Source: Ascidia mentula | Taxonomy: Eukaryota; Chordata; Ascidiacea; Phlebobranchia; Ascidiidae | DNA length: 64,000 nt | Reading direction: 5' to 3' | NCBI GenBank assembly: GCA_947561715.1 | Contig: OX387201.1 | Location: 10,554,001-10,618,000 of the forward strand | Shown here: positions 24,802 through 37,800 of the stretch, in pieces | How positions within the stretch are numbered: the first letter of the stretch is position 1 | How the letters are laid out: every line of letters starts with the position of its first letter | Program-made: the position numbers and the translations under genes | Notes under the pieces: model-generated | The model's database searches: none | What the model was told of the DNA's origin: nothing | What the model saw: only the letters and a program-made list of their open reading frames with translations

Positions 24802-27800
24802 TTATGAGTCACGACAGGCGACAAACCTGTCCATACTCATAAACATGTGACCAAGACAAGCTGGCGACAATTGGGGATTATTTGAAAAATCTAGTAAGTC
24901 AAAGTCGCGACTGTCGCCAGATAGCTGGTCTTCCAAGAAGTTCTTCTTTATGCCATTAAATGTTGGTGTGTTTCGTAAAACAAGTGTCTTGAGTTGCCTA
25001 TTGTGACTAATCAGATACTTAGCAAGTTTACGTATTGGGTTGCCGTTAAGCTTTAACACTTTTAGGTTGGGAAATCTGACTAATATTTTCCTGGCTTGTC
25101 GAGGTGTCAATCTGTTGTAACTGAGGTCCAGACTGCTAACGCGCCTGCTTCGAACTACAAGATCTTCACCACTTTCGTCAGTTGCCGTCAATCTCCACTT
25201 CTTGGATGGGAAAAGATCGCTTAAACCGGCAATGTTCATTCGATTGCATTTCAACATGTATTCGTTTCCGTTTCTTCTCGATTCGCACTGAGTGTTTAAT
25301 GCCGGTTCATCAGCAGCTACTGGGTCTGACCCCGCTCCTCCTCCTGTGAGACATATTGTTGTTTGTGGACTTTAAAGTTAAACCGCGCTTATGCGGTACA
25401 GGGACACGTATTTATAACACAGGCGTAATATGGCAGCGTTTTATTCCATATAGTTTAACCACCTTTACACTTTTTGCTAATATCATAAACATGTATTATA
25501 CTAGTATCACGTACCATATTTATTTGTTAGTTTTTACCTCTGGTGCCTTCGAACACTGTGTATGTTGTCTCCATTCCACCGTGCATGTGATCAAACACGT
25601 GACAATGCAACAACCAACTTCCTGCAGCAATCGTTTGCATTTCCACCGTACCGAAAAATCCTGGAAAAACGTCAAAAACGTCTCCGCGATAAGTTCCGTC
25701 GGATCTACAAAACAAATAACCGATGTAAAATCAATTTTTACCTCAACGAACCACGAATTCTGTTGTAGCATCACAAATTACTTACATGTGGACATAAGTA
25801 TGGGCGTGGAAATGAATGGAGTGGTAATCTTTCTCATTTCCCCAACCAATCAAATGCCATCGAACTCTGTCGTCTCTGTACATCTCCAATCCGTACACAT
25901 GGGACAAATAACCGTTGATCGCTGCATTGTTAAAGCAATAACCTCATTGTAAATAGGAGCTTAGCGTTGTACAAAGTTGAGGTATTTGCCTTTCATTTTG
26001 TTGCTTTCAACAAAAGAATCGCTTTCTTTATCAAAACCCTCCACTCCAATGAACTCGTCAATGTTTTCATCGATGTAGTGACTGAGATTTTCATCGACAA
26101 CCTGAAACTGTAGGAAAAACTCGGCATCGACGTCACTGCTCTCCAACCCACCTATAACAAGATACGATTGGTAAACATTGCAGAAATACTAGCAAGTAGA
26201 ATCAACTGAAAGTAGTGCCATGAAGGCCAGGTACTGGTGGTGTTTTGATATGCCAACAAAAATAGGTGACAACTCATGGGCGTCGTTCTGTATCTAATTA
26301 GACACGGATGATTACCTTTTCTGCAGACTAGTAGAGGACCCATGAGACCATCGGTTGCATCAAATGGTTTGTCAACCACAGAAAGGTAAATAAAGGACAA
26401 ACAACTTGATTGTTCACCCGTTGGTCCTGCAGAAGCTGGTACCTTTATGAAACAAAAAATCTCATAAGTTAATCCTTAAAACAACAAGTACAATTAGTAT
26501 CTCATACTGTCCAGATATATTCCTTTCTTTGACCAGGCTCCACGGGATGGGATTCTAAGTCGTACGTCTCTAAATCCATTGCTCCCCATGGGTACATGTT
26601 GTAAGACCTGTTGGCTCTATTTAGGAAGGTTACCTGTCAAACATATTGGCCCATGAACAGTTGTGGCATGGTTTTAGGTTTTTCTCAGTGTTAATGTACC
26701 ATTATTTTGTCCCCAACTTCTCCTTTTATGACCGGACCCAAGAATCCTAAATTGTCCGCTTTAGGTTTTTTAACGGTGAAACTTGCATCGGTATATTCAT
26801 AGTACAGAACTTTCTTATAAACAGCTCCTGCAATGTTACGAAAATTAAAGTAATTCAAAAAATATCGCCTTAACAATTGTTTTTTTTCTGTTTACCAATC
26901 GTTTTTCCAGCTTCCCTGTGCGCGTGGTCGTATCCGTGGTTTCCTTCGATATCAACAGATTCATGATCGATGTTAAGCCCGGATGGACAATAATTCCACA
27001 TCGTTTCCTCTGCAGCAATGTAATACTGACGAACTACGTCAGGTGTGTCATCACTCTTATCTTCTGTTCCACCATCGCACATCCTTGCCTATAAAGTAAT
27101 ATAAAATTACATACCACGCAGCAAAAAATAGACTGTATTTTCACAGATACAGAGTTAGATTTTTGCTTCAATAAAGTCCATTTATTTTGTGCTATTTTTT
27201 CAAATGTGCTGTTTTGCTGTTTAAGCTTGTTCATTGGTCATTTTCATGATTTTTGTTGTTGCAGCAACTGGTTATAACATTATGGAAATAGCATTCAGTT
27301 TCATGATCTTGAAACTTCACACGATGGAGATTCGCCCACTTACATTGTATATTGCGGACATCCCGGAGGCAATGTGGTCAATAACAGTACAATACAACAT
27401 TCCTCTACCAGCGTGCTCGGGTCGTACAGTGATCGTGTGTGCCATGTGAGGGAACAAACTCACTGCCCCACTGCTGACACCACTAGAACACAAAAAAACG
27501 AAGCATGAATATGGTGCATTATTAAGTTCGCCACTTTTATAGCATGTGCAGGGTTTAAAAAAGAAATTCTTACCAGGACGATTAAATTTGTGTTTTCGTA
27601 TGCTAAGATGAGATTTCTTATTAGTGAATAAATTTCCTAAATTTAAGTTTCCAACTATTTTGGACACACCAGCCGTTGAGTGCTAACCGGCAAGAATTCT
27701 TTTACCGGAACGGCGTTCGGGACCGTTCCGACTCACTTGTATCTACAGTAAAATCTTTCAACAAGCAATCTAATAAAACTTGTACTTTCCTGTCCGTTTT

Positions 27801-30800
27801 CTGTGCATTATTTATTATTAATACATACTTGATTTTGACATTGATGCCGTCAAACTTAACACCGTGAATATCGACTCTAGTACCAACAGAGAGCAAATGG
27901 AAAGCTGTATCTTCACCAACACAAAGATCAACCTCCAGATTTCCGAACATTCGTCCGTTCATCGCTGAAAAAATTTTGTGTTTCTTGTGTCGTACACGTT
28001 ATAAAATTCGGCCGCGTAGAATTTTGACGCGGACATTGTTGTTTAGTAATCAACTACATGTTAACGGTTACACCTTATGGTCATTTGCTTACAGTGCATC
28101 AGATTGGACTCCTTAAAATCGCCGTTCTTCTTATTTACTTGGGATGGGTCGGCATAGGTTTTTATATTTTCTCCGAAAAACCAACTTTTATTCTCGTTAA
28201 ACACCGTAAACATGACGTATTTGCGTCGTTTTGCCAATTCGCTTTCCAATGTACCTTTGATGAAAGTAAATATTTAGACCCATCTGGGTTTTTATATTTT
28301 ATAAATCCAGAAAAGTAGAATTAATTGCAACGAACATTAAGGTTGAGCCAATTGCATATTCGGCTAAATAAGCACTTGAAAAATACAACAGAAAACTGAA
28401 GTTGTATCAACATCACTGTCAAACGTTTAAACATTGTTAAAAATCCTGTTGCTTTTGGCGTAATACAGCATTTCAACACAAGCCTTATTACCTCTTTTGC
28501 AGACGAGTAAAGGACCAACCAAACCTGCGTTGGAATCGGAAATATATTCAAGAGAAGATGTGTAAGCGAAGGAAACACAATTGGGGTCGTTATCACCAGG
28601 AGCAACCGCGTCAGGTAAAGTCCTGAACAAAAAATGGTTATAATACCAAAACAGAATCCCACTTCATTTAAAGAATACTCACCATATGTACGTGTGTTTC
28701 GTTTGTGGAAAGACTGCGTTCGCTTCGGAAAAATAAATTCCATGCGGCTCAAGGTTAAAAGCCTGAAACAAACAATTGAGCAGAAATGAATTGTGGACAT
28801 TCACAAATGTATGGTCGCACGTTTTTTGTTGCTTTGTTTTTGAAGACAACCCTAACAGTGTCGCCCACTTCAGCTGCTATAACGGGTCCCAGCATTCCCA
28901 TGTCATCTGTGCGTGCTATGGGTTCGGTAAAAGTGGCAGATGTGTAACCACGAAAAACCGCCTTTTTGTAAACTCCACCGATGCGAGTTGGGCCTTGTTC
29001 AAAAAATACCGCGGAGTCTCTAAGCATAACAACAAGTTTAATAAATTGATGATTAAAGGTGCAGAAAAAGCTTACGAGTCGGCAGCAGTGAGACTTTCTC
29101 CTGTGAATCCATTTACTCCGGTCGGTCCGTAATCCCACTGAACTTCCTCTGCTGCGACAAAATACTCCCGGGTGTTTCCTGTCAAGCTCGCAGAGGGCAG
29201 GGGTGTGGATGGATTTCTGCATGCCGGATCGACATCCAGCGAGGCCGTCATTCCCTCTGTCATGAGGCCATGTATCACATTTTGAAATATAAAACTTTAA
29301 TTCAACTACCATACAGCATTTCTGCTATATTAAAGCGTTTCTTTTACGGCCCTGTAATACCAGATATAAGTAAGATGAAATGTCATACATGAGCACAGGA
29401 ATCAGCCTGTGCAGGTCGGTGTTGATCGAGTGTAGCCTATATGATCTTTTCGTAAAAACTAAGATCATATAGGCTACTGACGTTTATCGTCTGTTATTTT
29501 TTTTTAGTTTGCTGAAGTTGTACCTTAAATGTTTTGAAACAGGTGGTAATATCACCTGTGTAATGGCTGTACAATCTGCAGGCAATCGTCCATTGCCCTG
29601 GGTTATCCGCCCTCATCACTGCAGTGGCAAGAGATGCCGGTATGAAGATCATTGCGTCTTTACGGTGATGTTGATGCAACAACTACAATTTATTTACTTG
29701 ATCTTAAGTTTTACTTTGCCATTATTTTGGTTACATACCGTTTGACCCTGGAAGGCTATTGGGTGAAGATCCCTGTTGGATCCCATTCCAATTAAGTGCC
29801 AACTGATTGTATCACCTTGACACACTTGGTAGCCAGGAGTGTTGCTGTACATGTACCCATTAATAGAATGCATCTTATTGCCTTTAGTGAAGTATTTTTC
29901 GTTAATGTCCACAGTCTGTCCTGGCATAAATATCTATAAAGAAGTTAATTAAAAAACATTGCTGATTTAAGTTTGATACAAAATTTTTCTCTCCTTTACC
30001 TCTAGGTTTTCCCAAAAGTACCAGGTCTCCCGTTCGTGTGTCACGAAAAACATCGCCACAAATTCATGATTAACATCTGTCCTGGTTTCGTCCTCGCGGT
30101 AAATTCCTGCGACACAAAATTGCAGTTTGTCTAGCTGTACGACAGTTTGATAAAATATGAACCTGGTCGACAAACTATGAGTGCGCCAATCAGACCAGAA
30201 TTGATATCAACTGGTGAATGGGTGTGAGAATGGTAAGCCCACGTCATGCAATTTGGATCATCCTTTGCCGGCCCATATCTACACATTAAAGTTATCTTTT
30301 CAATAATCTATTCATCCGTTCAACGTCTGTTATATTGAGGGATTAGGTGTACACGATGTAAGGTTTGTTTTAACTACTTACTGCGGACGGACTTCCCACT
30401 CATAAGTGTAACGTCCACCCGGTGGAACCGAATCGTCCGCAGTTTCAGTGCTGTTGTCGAAATACTTGGCTCCTTCGTTTGCTTTCGTGTAAAAAACTCC
30501 GTGAGGATGAACAGAATAGTTTTTGCTTGCATTATTGAACAGATGAACAATAATCCTATCCCCAACCTACATACGCAACCTGCTGTTGTTTTTTTTTCTA
30601 AATGTTTGTTGTACGTAAATTATAATAATACCTCGGACCGCAAAGTTGGACCCATGAATCCCAAATTTGGATCATGGGGAATTTCAGTTTGAAATGTTTT
30701 GTCGGTGTAACGCCGGTAAACCGCCTTCTTGTATTTCTTTCCTATGTACATGTTGCTGTAGATTCTGGGAATCCTAACATGACAAAGTCACGATTATAAT

Positions 30801-31076
30801 TTATATCCTAATGCATGCTTTACATTATTTGCACTAAATGTAAAACCAATGCCAAAGGTATAAGTGGGGTAAGTTTACCGTACAAAAAACGCCCGGCAGA
30901 AGTACTTACTTTTCATGTTCCAACAAGTTACCAGTTTTAACATTCAATCCAGAAGGTGCATAATCCCAAATAATTTCCTTAATTGCAAGAAAATACACCC
31001 GATCCTTTGCTTCACAAACTGTCGACGCACAACCCAAGGCAAGAATTACAACAGCTAACTTAGTTACTGGTTTCAT
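24802..31076 (-). CDS. Hephaestin/ceruloplasmin-type ferroxidase with C-terminal LRR domain
   Basis: Twenty-two exons, about 1215 aa: 30910-31076, 30633-30773, 30382-30566, 30163-30278, 30000-30106, 29739-29933, 29556-29682, 29076-29256, 28821-29019, 28683-28762, 28492-28622, 28093-28254, 27829-27964, 27344-27482, 26896-27088, 26700-26827, 26508-26633, 26316-26442, 25990-26151, 25786-25921, 25538-25704, 24802-25343. It begins with a signal peptide ([15 protein letters not shown]). Six cupredoxin domains form three pairs, each opening with a YFxAxxExxWDY-type motif ([36 protein letters not shown]). The last pair has the full copper set: [10 protein letters not shown] and [14 protein letters not shown]. 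The first and second keep Cys-His-Met type 1 sites. Known members oxidise Fe(II) to Fe(III) for iron export. The last exon continues in phase into an LRR region (about 180 residues; [24 protein letters not shown]) bracketed by cysteines. No transmembrane helix is seen, so secretion is likely. The exon at 25990 uses a GC donor. Confidence 0.88.
29432..29477. repeat. 17-bp perfect hairpin in ferroxidase intron
   Basis: GTAGCCTATATGATCTT (29432-29448) and its exact reverse complement (29461-29477) flank a 12-base loop. It lies in the intron between the exons at 29556-29682 and 29076-29256. Function unknown; it may be the end of a miniature foldback element. Confidence 0.75.
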
Positions 31077-31819
31077 ACTAGTGGACCAATTCAAAGTTCT
31101 CAGCACTGTTTCTTGACCTAACAAATATTAGGAAATAGTATCAGTACTTGTGCTTTCACACTAACTAACTAAACCACGCACCAGCAGAACTGTCAATGCT
31201 GCAAATTTGCGTGCGTGCGTTGTCGCTTCGCTTGACATGCTTCGAAGCACTTTCAAAACGGCGTGACGCCAGCAGCCTTAAGCCAGCGTGCACAGGCGCT
31301 TATTCAGCATTTTTTTTCTTGATGGAGGAAATAGTCTCACTGGAACGTTAGTTTTACAAGGAAGTTTAATGACCGTTTACAAAACCAAAGAATGAATGAA
31401 AGCGATGGCAAAAACACGTAGAAAATACCATGATCTTTGGATACACGGAACGAAAAATGCAACACAAGAAATAGTTGAGTCTTGGGACATGTTGCACACA
31501 ACTTGAAGAAGACCAGATCAACAAACAAAACACCTAACAGAGTATTTTTATCATGCGTCATTTTACACAAATTATGTTACAGCTATAAAAATCGTTGCTT
31601 GCAATAAACCAAAAACATGGCACATAATACACCAAAAATAAAAAAAGGAAGGCTTAACCTTTAAAAATGCAAGCGGAAGAAACGTTTTTGGGAAAAATCG
31701 AAAAAAGGCTGGTCACAGTGCTTACATGTGCACTGTCGTGTGCAATAGTGTTAAGCTTTGTTTCTTTAGTGGAACCAAACTTTTCCCTGAGCTGAGGGAG
31801 ACACTGGGTCGCATTGCCG
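31077..31819. other. Gap between ferroxidase promoter and plexin 3' end
   Basis: Holds the ferroxidase promoter or 5' UTR (left) and the plexin 3' UTR (right); both genes are on the minus strand. The block at about 31190-31310 is locally GC-rich and may be the ferroxidase promoter. No coding sequence or RNA gene is visible. Confidence 0.5.
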
Positions 31820-34800
31820 TCAAACCACAGTTGTTTCCCAACTGTTTTCACCAAGTTTCTCACAAATGCTGTCCACAGTCTTCGCAAAATGTGCTCGATC
31901 GCTGTCGCGGAAAGTTTCGGTCACCTGTGCCAGTAACATAAATGCATTCCGTTAAAAGCATAATTTCAAAACCATAGTGCCTCCCAGGAAAATAAAATAT
32001 CCTTTGTGGGTTAAAAATGGTGACTGAAACAGTTTTACATATGATTAATGGTAGTGTATGGTTCTCGTTAATTTCGAAGTGAAAGAAGTAACATTGTTTC
32101 CAATGTGTACGTTATCAGCAGTAAATTGATCAAGGTGATTAGTTAATTTGAAAAATCTTTCCTTAAGGAATATTTAATTTCCCGATTTGTTCGTTGACAA
32201 AAATCACCAGGTTACTTCTCATGAGTTGTTGTAAGATTCTATGTATTTACCTGTTCGCGGTATTTTATCAGATAAGACGCGAGCATTTGTGCCGCCACCA
32301 GCTCATTTAACTGGTTGCCATATTCCTGCAAAAATTAATTGCTCATTAACAGAAATCAGCAAAGAGGTCCACAATACCAACACAACCGTTAGTTACTTCA
32401 AAGTAGTGTTTTATCGCAAAACACCCTCAAAATACTGCATTGAAAATAGTTTTAAAGCCAAATAAAGCTATGAAAGAAGTTTGTGTCAAACAAAGGAAAA
32501 CGATGCCTGAAGAAGGTTGTGAACTAAACGTACTTTCGATTTGCTGCGTAGAAGGTCGTCCATTTCTTCCTTGCTTAAATGATCGGTGTTGGAAACGTTA
32601 ACAAAAAACCTAAAAAATTTCGTTTAAAAACAGCAGCAAAAATATGAAACAAGTATTAATAACTTACTCCTTCACCATCGTTTTGTAATTTTCAGCGTCC
32701 TTCGCGTAAAGAAGCTTGTTTGATGGAGAATCCTGTGTTCGTAACATAAAGGGGAAGATTAATCAATTTTGAGGTGTTACATTTTGCGTTTAAATCAATT
32801 TCGCATTGTTTCGTATTTGTACGCCCTATTTATCACATATTCACTTATAAACAAGTTGGATGAGGAAGCAACACACAAGAGCATGACCAAACTCTTTCGC
32901 TAGGATCAAACTTATGTATATTATGACGCAGCATTAAACCAGGAAGCACCACAGAATCGGTTCTTACTGCGTCATTTCCCTGTAGAAACGAAACACGAGT
33001 GTATGATTAAAGAAGATTAGTAACATGGGTTGATGCAAGTAGCAAGAACTATACGCGCTTGAGACGGGTTATAAAGTTCAGACATATCGCTTACGTGTCC
33101 CAACTTCCTGTTAGTAGTGGTGCAGGCGTCCATGAACGCTTGGGTAATTACGTTCAGGCAGCTGTCTACGATCGCCGTCTTGTTGGTGTCGAAGAGAAAT
33201 TCGGGGTTCTTTAGTACATTTACCCAGTAGCGCAATAACAAACTGTTATGAAGAAAAAATTTAATCGAGTTATTTTTTGAAAACTTTATTCGCCTAATTT
33301 CGTAAAGTTTTTTTTACTTAAAACAGTTTCTATTAATTTTACCTGTTAGTTTTCCAAATATGAATGACCTCTGGTTCGCTGACCTTGTGTTTGGCCGCTT
33401 CATTATCTAAATACTGGAAAAAATATCTAACTGACTTCGGTATAGGTTTTGGGCACAAGATGGCGCCAAAGACACTTTCAACGTACTCCTGAAGAGTGGT
33501 CTGAAAATCAAAATACAATTTAAGGTAAAATGGCATTTAAAGTCTTGGCAAAGTGTGATTAGTTAATTTATTAAGCGCAACAAAGCAAATTACAACGTAA
33601 AACATACCTTTGCTTTAACCATTCTCGTGAGAAACATCTCTTGAAAAGGCCGATTCATCAGGTTATCGATCCGGGCGTTTGCTTTCTTTCCACTCTTATC
33701 ATCATCCATATCCAGGCCTCCATTGGCTGAATCGTCATCACGTGGGTGAATCTGCCAAGATTGATTCGCTGTCACATTTGTTTCAACCCGAGCAATTATC
33801 GTGGGTAAGGCAGCAACAAGCATTTAGCTGTCTGCTGCGGAAACCGCCCATCGATTTTTTAATTGCAAGGTCCGACTGATCCTCCCTGCCCTCTAATGCC
33901 CCATGTATAGCTATAACCAAACAGCCCAAAACGTTAGCTTCATTTTCTCAGTTACATTGTAGCAGCGTTTTGCAGGCGGGATGTGCTGATACCCACTGGT
34001 AGACCCATGTTGAATTGGCGTCATTGAATGATTTCCTTGATTAGGAATCGCAAAGCGGTTTGGCGAAGGCCATGAAAAGCTTGTTATTGCTCTCAAATTG
34101 AAATACAGTGTCCCATGTTACTTGCTAAGGCAGTAAAACATATGTCTGAATAAACTTACCAAGTGATACAACGTTCTTCTCTCAGTTGCAAGTAGTGGAG
34201 ACTTCGAATCTTGTGACGCTGCGAAAGTTTTGGTGTTAAGCATCATAGTGTATGGAAATAACATGCCACTATTTGTCATAAATTGTCTTGGGGTAATTAA
34301 ACTTGATTGCTCAATCCATGTATTGTATTACTGCTATCATACTTTTAATAACTTCATTACAGCATGCGTCAGCCAACTGTATCAATTGATTTCCATGCAA
34401 ATTAACTAGCGATTCGCTAGCGTTTAATCAAACCAGGGTGTGGAACTAATGTGTGGTTTGCGCACAATGACAGATTTCTTCGAAAATTAAACAGCTACGG
34501 CAGTTTGTGTGATGCACGCGCAGCAAGTTCACAACCGCCAGCAAGTTTCCACTGCTCGGCGGTGTTAGCGCAAGCTGTAACAAACAGGAATTGCCTCATG
34601 CATCACCGACCACTGCTGGTCGGGGCTTTCTGCAGACGCTAGGGCTGTCAACTTTCGCAGTAAAATATAAATACAACGCATCAAAAAGATTATTTGCGAT
34701 TGATAATTGTGCAAAAACCGCGGATGAATATGTGTGTCAGCAAATTGTTGCTGGTTGACAGCCCTAGATAATACTGACTGCGTGAGCTATCGGGAAGATG

Positions 34801-37800
34801 TATATCAAAACTGTAGTTGCGGTCAAGAAACTGCTCGAATCCTCCGCGTTCGCTTTGTTCAAATTCATCACCATCTTAAAGGCGTCAGCAAAATAACATG
34901 TCGAATTGTCACTTGTTGCAGCACTTCAGTTCATTCGGAAAACCGACCCTCGCTTTGTTTATGGGACGCGTTTGGACGATTGATAGCAGTGAATTAGTCA
35001 TCGGTTTACAGTATGACGCACATAAACCAAACTTAAAGCAGGGGGAAACGGCCACAACTGACATATTGAAACACAGGACTAGAAGGAGTTATTGTGGTGA
35101 ATTACAAAAACACCGTAAAAAAACACATTTGATACCTGACATGTCATCTCCAGGCGGTCTGAGCACCACTATTGCTTTTGCTGGGACCTGCAAAAATAAG
35201 GGAAAAGCGCGTCACGGAAATTTCAACACGACACCACGGAAATGTATAAACGCGCTGTGATGAGCGACAACACGCACGTCTCAAACCACGCTATTTTACG
35301 CCATAACCGACCAATATTAATTACAATTTATCATTATGGTCAGCTCCTGAGTGACACATGTCACTCAATGCGGAGAAATCACAAGACAACGCAGCGCATT
35401 GCAAGGAACCGCTCTCAACAAAATAACCTACGTTGTAATGTTTAAGGGTGTTGAGCTTTGTGAAATGTCCATCCTGTTCGGAAGTTTTGTCGATGTCGGA
35501 CAAAATAATGCCTTCTTTGCGGTCGTTGGAACTCAGCATCTCTGTCAGAACACAACTCATGTTATGACACTTTAATATTTCGCTTCTGTGAATCATAGAG
35601 GTCAATCGAGGTAGCGCGTAGGTTACTGCTTTCAAGCTTGCAACACTATAGGCTGGCTTACGCTGTTTGACATTTTGGTTTTCCGGACATGCCACGCACG
35701 TTAACGATAATGCCCAAATTTGGCTAAAATTGCTTATAATGCACAGAGGTTAACCAACCAAATTCCAAGTCGTCAGGTTTTGGGCATTCGCTGTAAGGGC
35801 GGTCCTTGTACACAGCTTCGATGATTTTTGTTTTTGCTTGAGTGACTGTGTCCACATTCACAACTTTGACGTCCACAGTAGAATTTAATCGCTCTGATAA
35901 TTCATCAACCACAGTAGCGTGTAACACCTACAACACCAGGAATGATTTTAAACAAGTTATGAGAAGTATATTCACTTGGTAAATCCAACATTACTGTGCA
36001 ATTTTTTTTTGTGTTGCGACAATATTAGTCTTAGTGAAAACGATCTAAATTAGACCGTTGTGCAAGCGCGGTAAGTAGAAACAATAGAGACTGTACCAAG
36101 AAACCATGCGCACAGAACCATCACACGCACCACAGTTTCGTAAGAGACCTCCGACCCAAGCAGCGTCATTTCGTTCAAACTATTCATAGCTTTGTTAGCT
36201 ATGACGTCACATGGGGTGCTGGACACAAGATAGTGAATAGCTTTGGTGAGTAGGAATATAGGTTTCCCGGCGTTCTTCTACCAACACAACATGAAAAAAC
36301 TCAACACGTGAACGCAAATGACTGGACGGCAATCATATGAACTGGCTTAAAGTTAAAGCAGATCACATACCATAATACATTCGTCATAGAGAGTGATAGA
36401 CAGCCAGTGGGAAACCATTTTTTCGACAACCGACTCAGATCTGCGACAGTTAGAGAATCAGGTTACTCAACAGAGAAATCAGCGGTCTTTATCTAACATT
36501 TATCATTAAGTTTAAGGCGGAAACTTTAACCGCAGCCGCTATGCATTGTACCTTCGCAAAAGTAACTTTGGGTTCTTTGCCACATGTTTGTCAATGAGAT
36601 GAGACAACAATTCGAACATAATCCTAGAAGAAACAAAAACAACAATATTCACGACAGGGGGTATGTAAAAACAGAAGGGAAACAGCTTGACATGAGTGTG
36701 TGGTTAGCTACGCACCTTGTGTAGTAGGGAAGATCTGACAGCAGACATGCAGTCAAGTATGATGCCACGCTTCCTCTATTAAAATACATTTTAATACTAC
36801 AACATGTACATGCAAATCACCACCTGTATTGGCCACCATATTCATATATATGCTAGTAATGTTTTACATCTGTTATTTATGAACCGCGCGATGTTGTATT
36901 GCTGTAACAAACGAGACTGCGTACTTGTCTTGCACAGTAAACCGCCGCTGCTCCTCCAAAGTTCGTATGAAGGTTATAAGAAAATCCCTTTTCTTTATAA
37001 GACGAAGCCATTCATCAAGTGCTTCCATCTTGTGAACTGACAAGCGTTGCAATGCCTGCAAAAGCGAGTCATACCACATCATTAAAACAACAACCGTGAG
37101 TGTTTGGTGGATTTATATTCCTTTTGTACTAACTGTGAATATTCAATTAATTTTTGACATTTTCCCTAAAGTACGCTTCGGCATACGGCCATCAAACCGT
37201 CACGCTTATTTAAATTGAAGATTGCATTCTTACCGCCTTATCTTGTACAGGATGACCGGTGGTTTTGTTAAACAGGGTTTGTGTAAAGTAAGCTGATGTA
37301 GGTAAATAGGTGATGCGGTCCGACAAATTATCCGTGAGATTGGTCATGTAACCAACTTGCAATTCATAGTAGGCTGCAAAAAATATTTTAAATACGCTGT
37401 CACTTTTCGAAGTTATTTAAAACCCAAGAACAAAACATGAAAATAAACAACATGGTGGATTATTTACGAACATCGTTAAATTCACACTTGGCAAGCTTGT
37501 TTGATTAGTGAACCAGATAAATGCAGCAATCATGTTGTTTTTTCAGCTAATAACATATTAAAGTGGCCAGAAAAATCGCCTGCTTATCTTTTATTATTTG
37601 TACCGTTTCTCGCAGTCTCTCGGGTCTTATTTTCAAGATCATCCAACTTGCTCAGAATTAATTTTTGCTCCTGCCTTTGCTTTTTAACTCTTCGCCAACA
37701 TGCCAGTGCAACCACTATAGACACAAGAACGAAGAACACGGCCACCACCACAAATCCAATGATCAGATTGTTATTTGTACCTTGGCAGTACATTACGTCT

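Noticed and set aside
24802-25257. LRR open frame as a gene of its own
   Set aside because: The frame continues upstream of its first ATG to a splice acceptor and joins the ferroxidase exon in phase; no start context or signal peptide is present.
33911-34096. Minus-strand open frame inside the plexin GAP region
   Set aside because: It has no plexin similarity, and the flanking exons 34160-34218 and 33608-33751 join in phase to give the conserved LYHL-IHPR stretch. It is intron.
34637-34770. 14-bp inverted repeat (CTAGGGCTGTCAAC and its complement) in a plexin intron
   Set aside because: The arms are about 110 bases apart with no target duplication or other element features; too weak to call an element.
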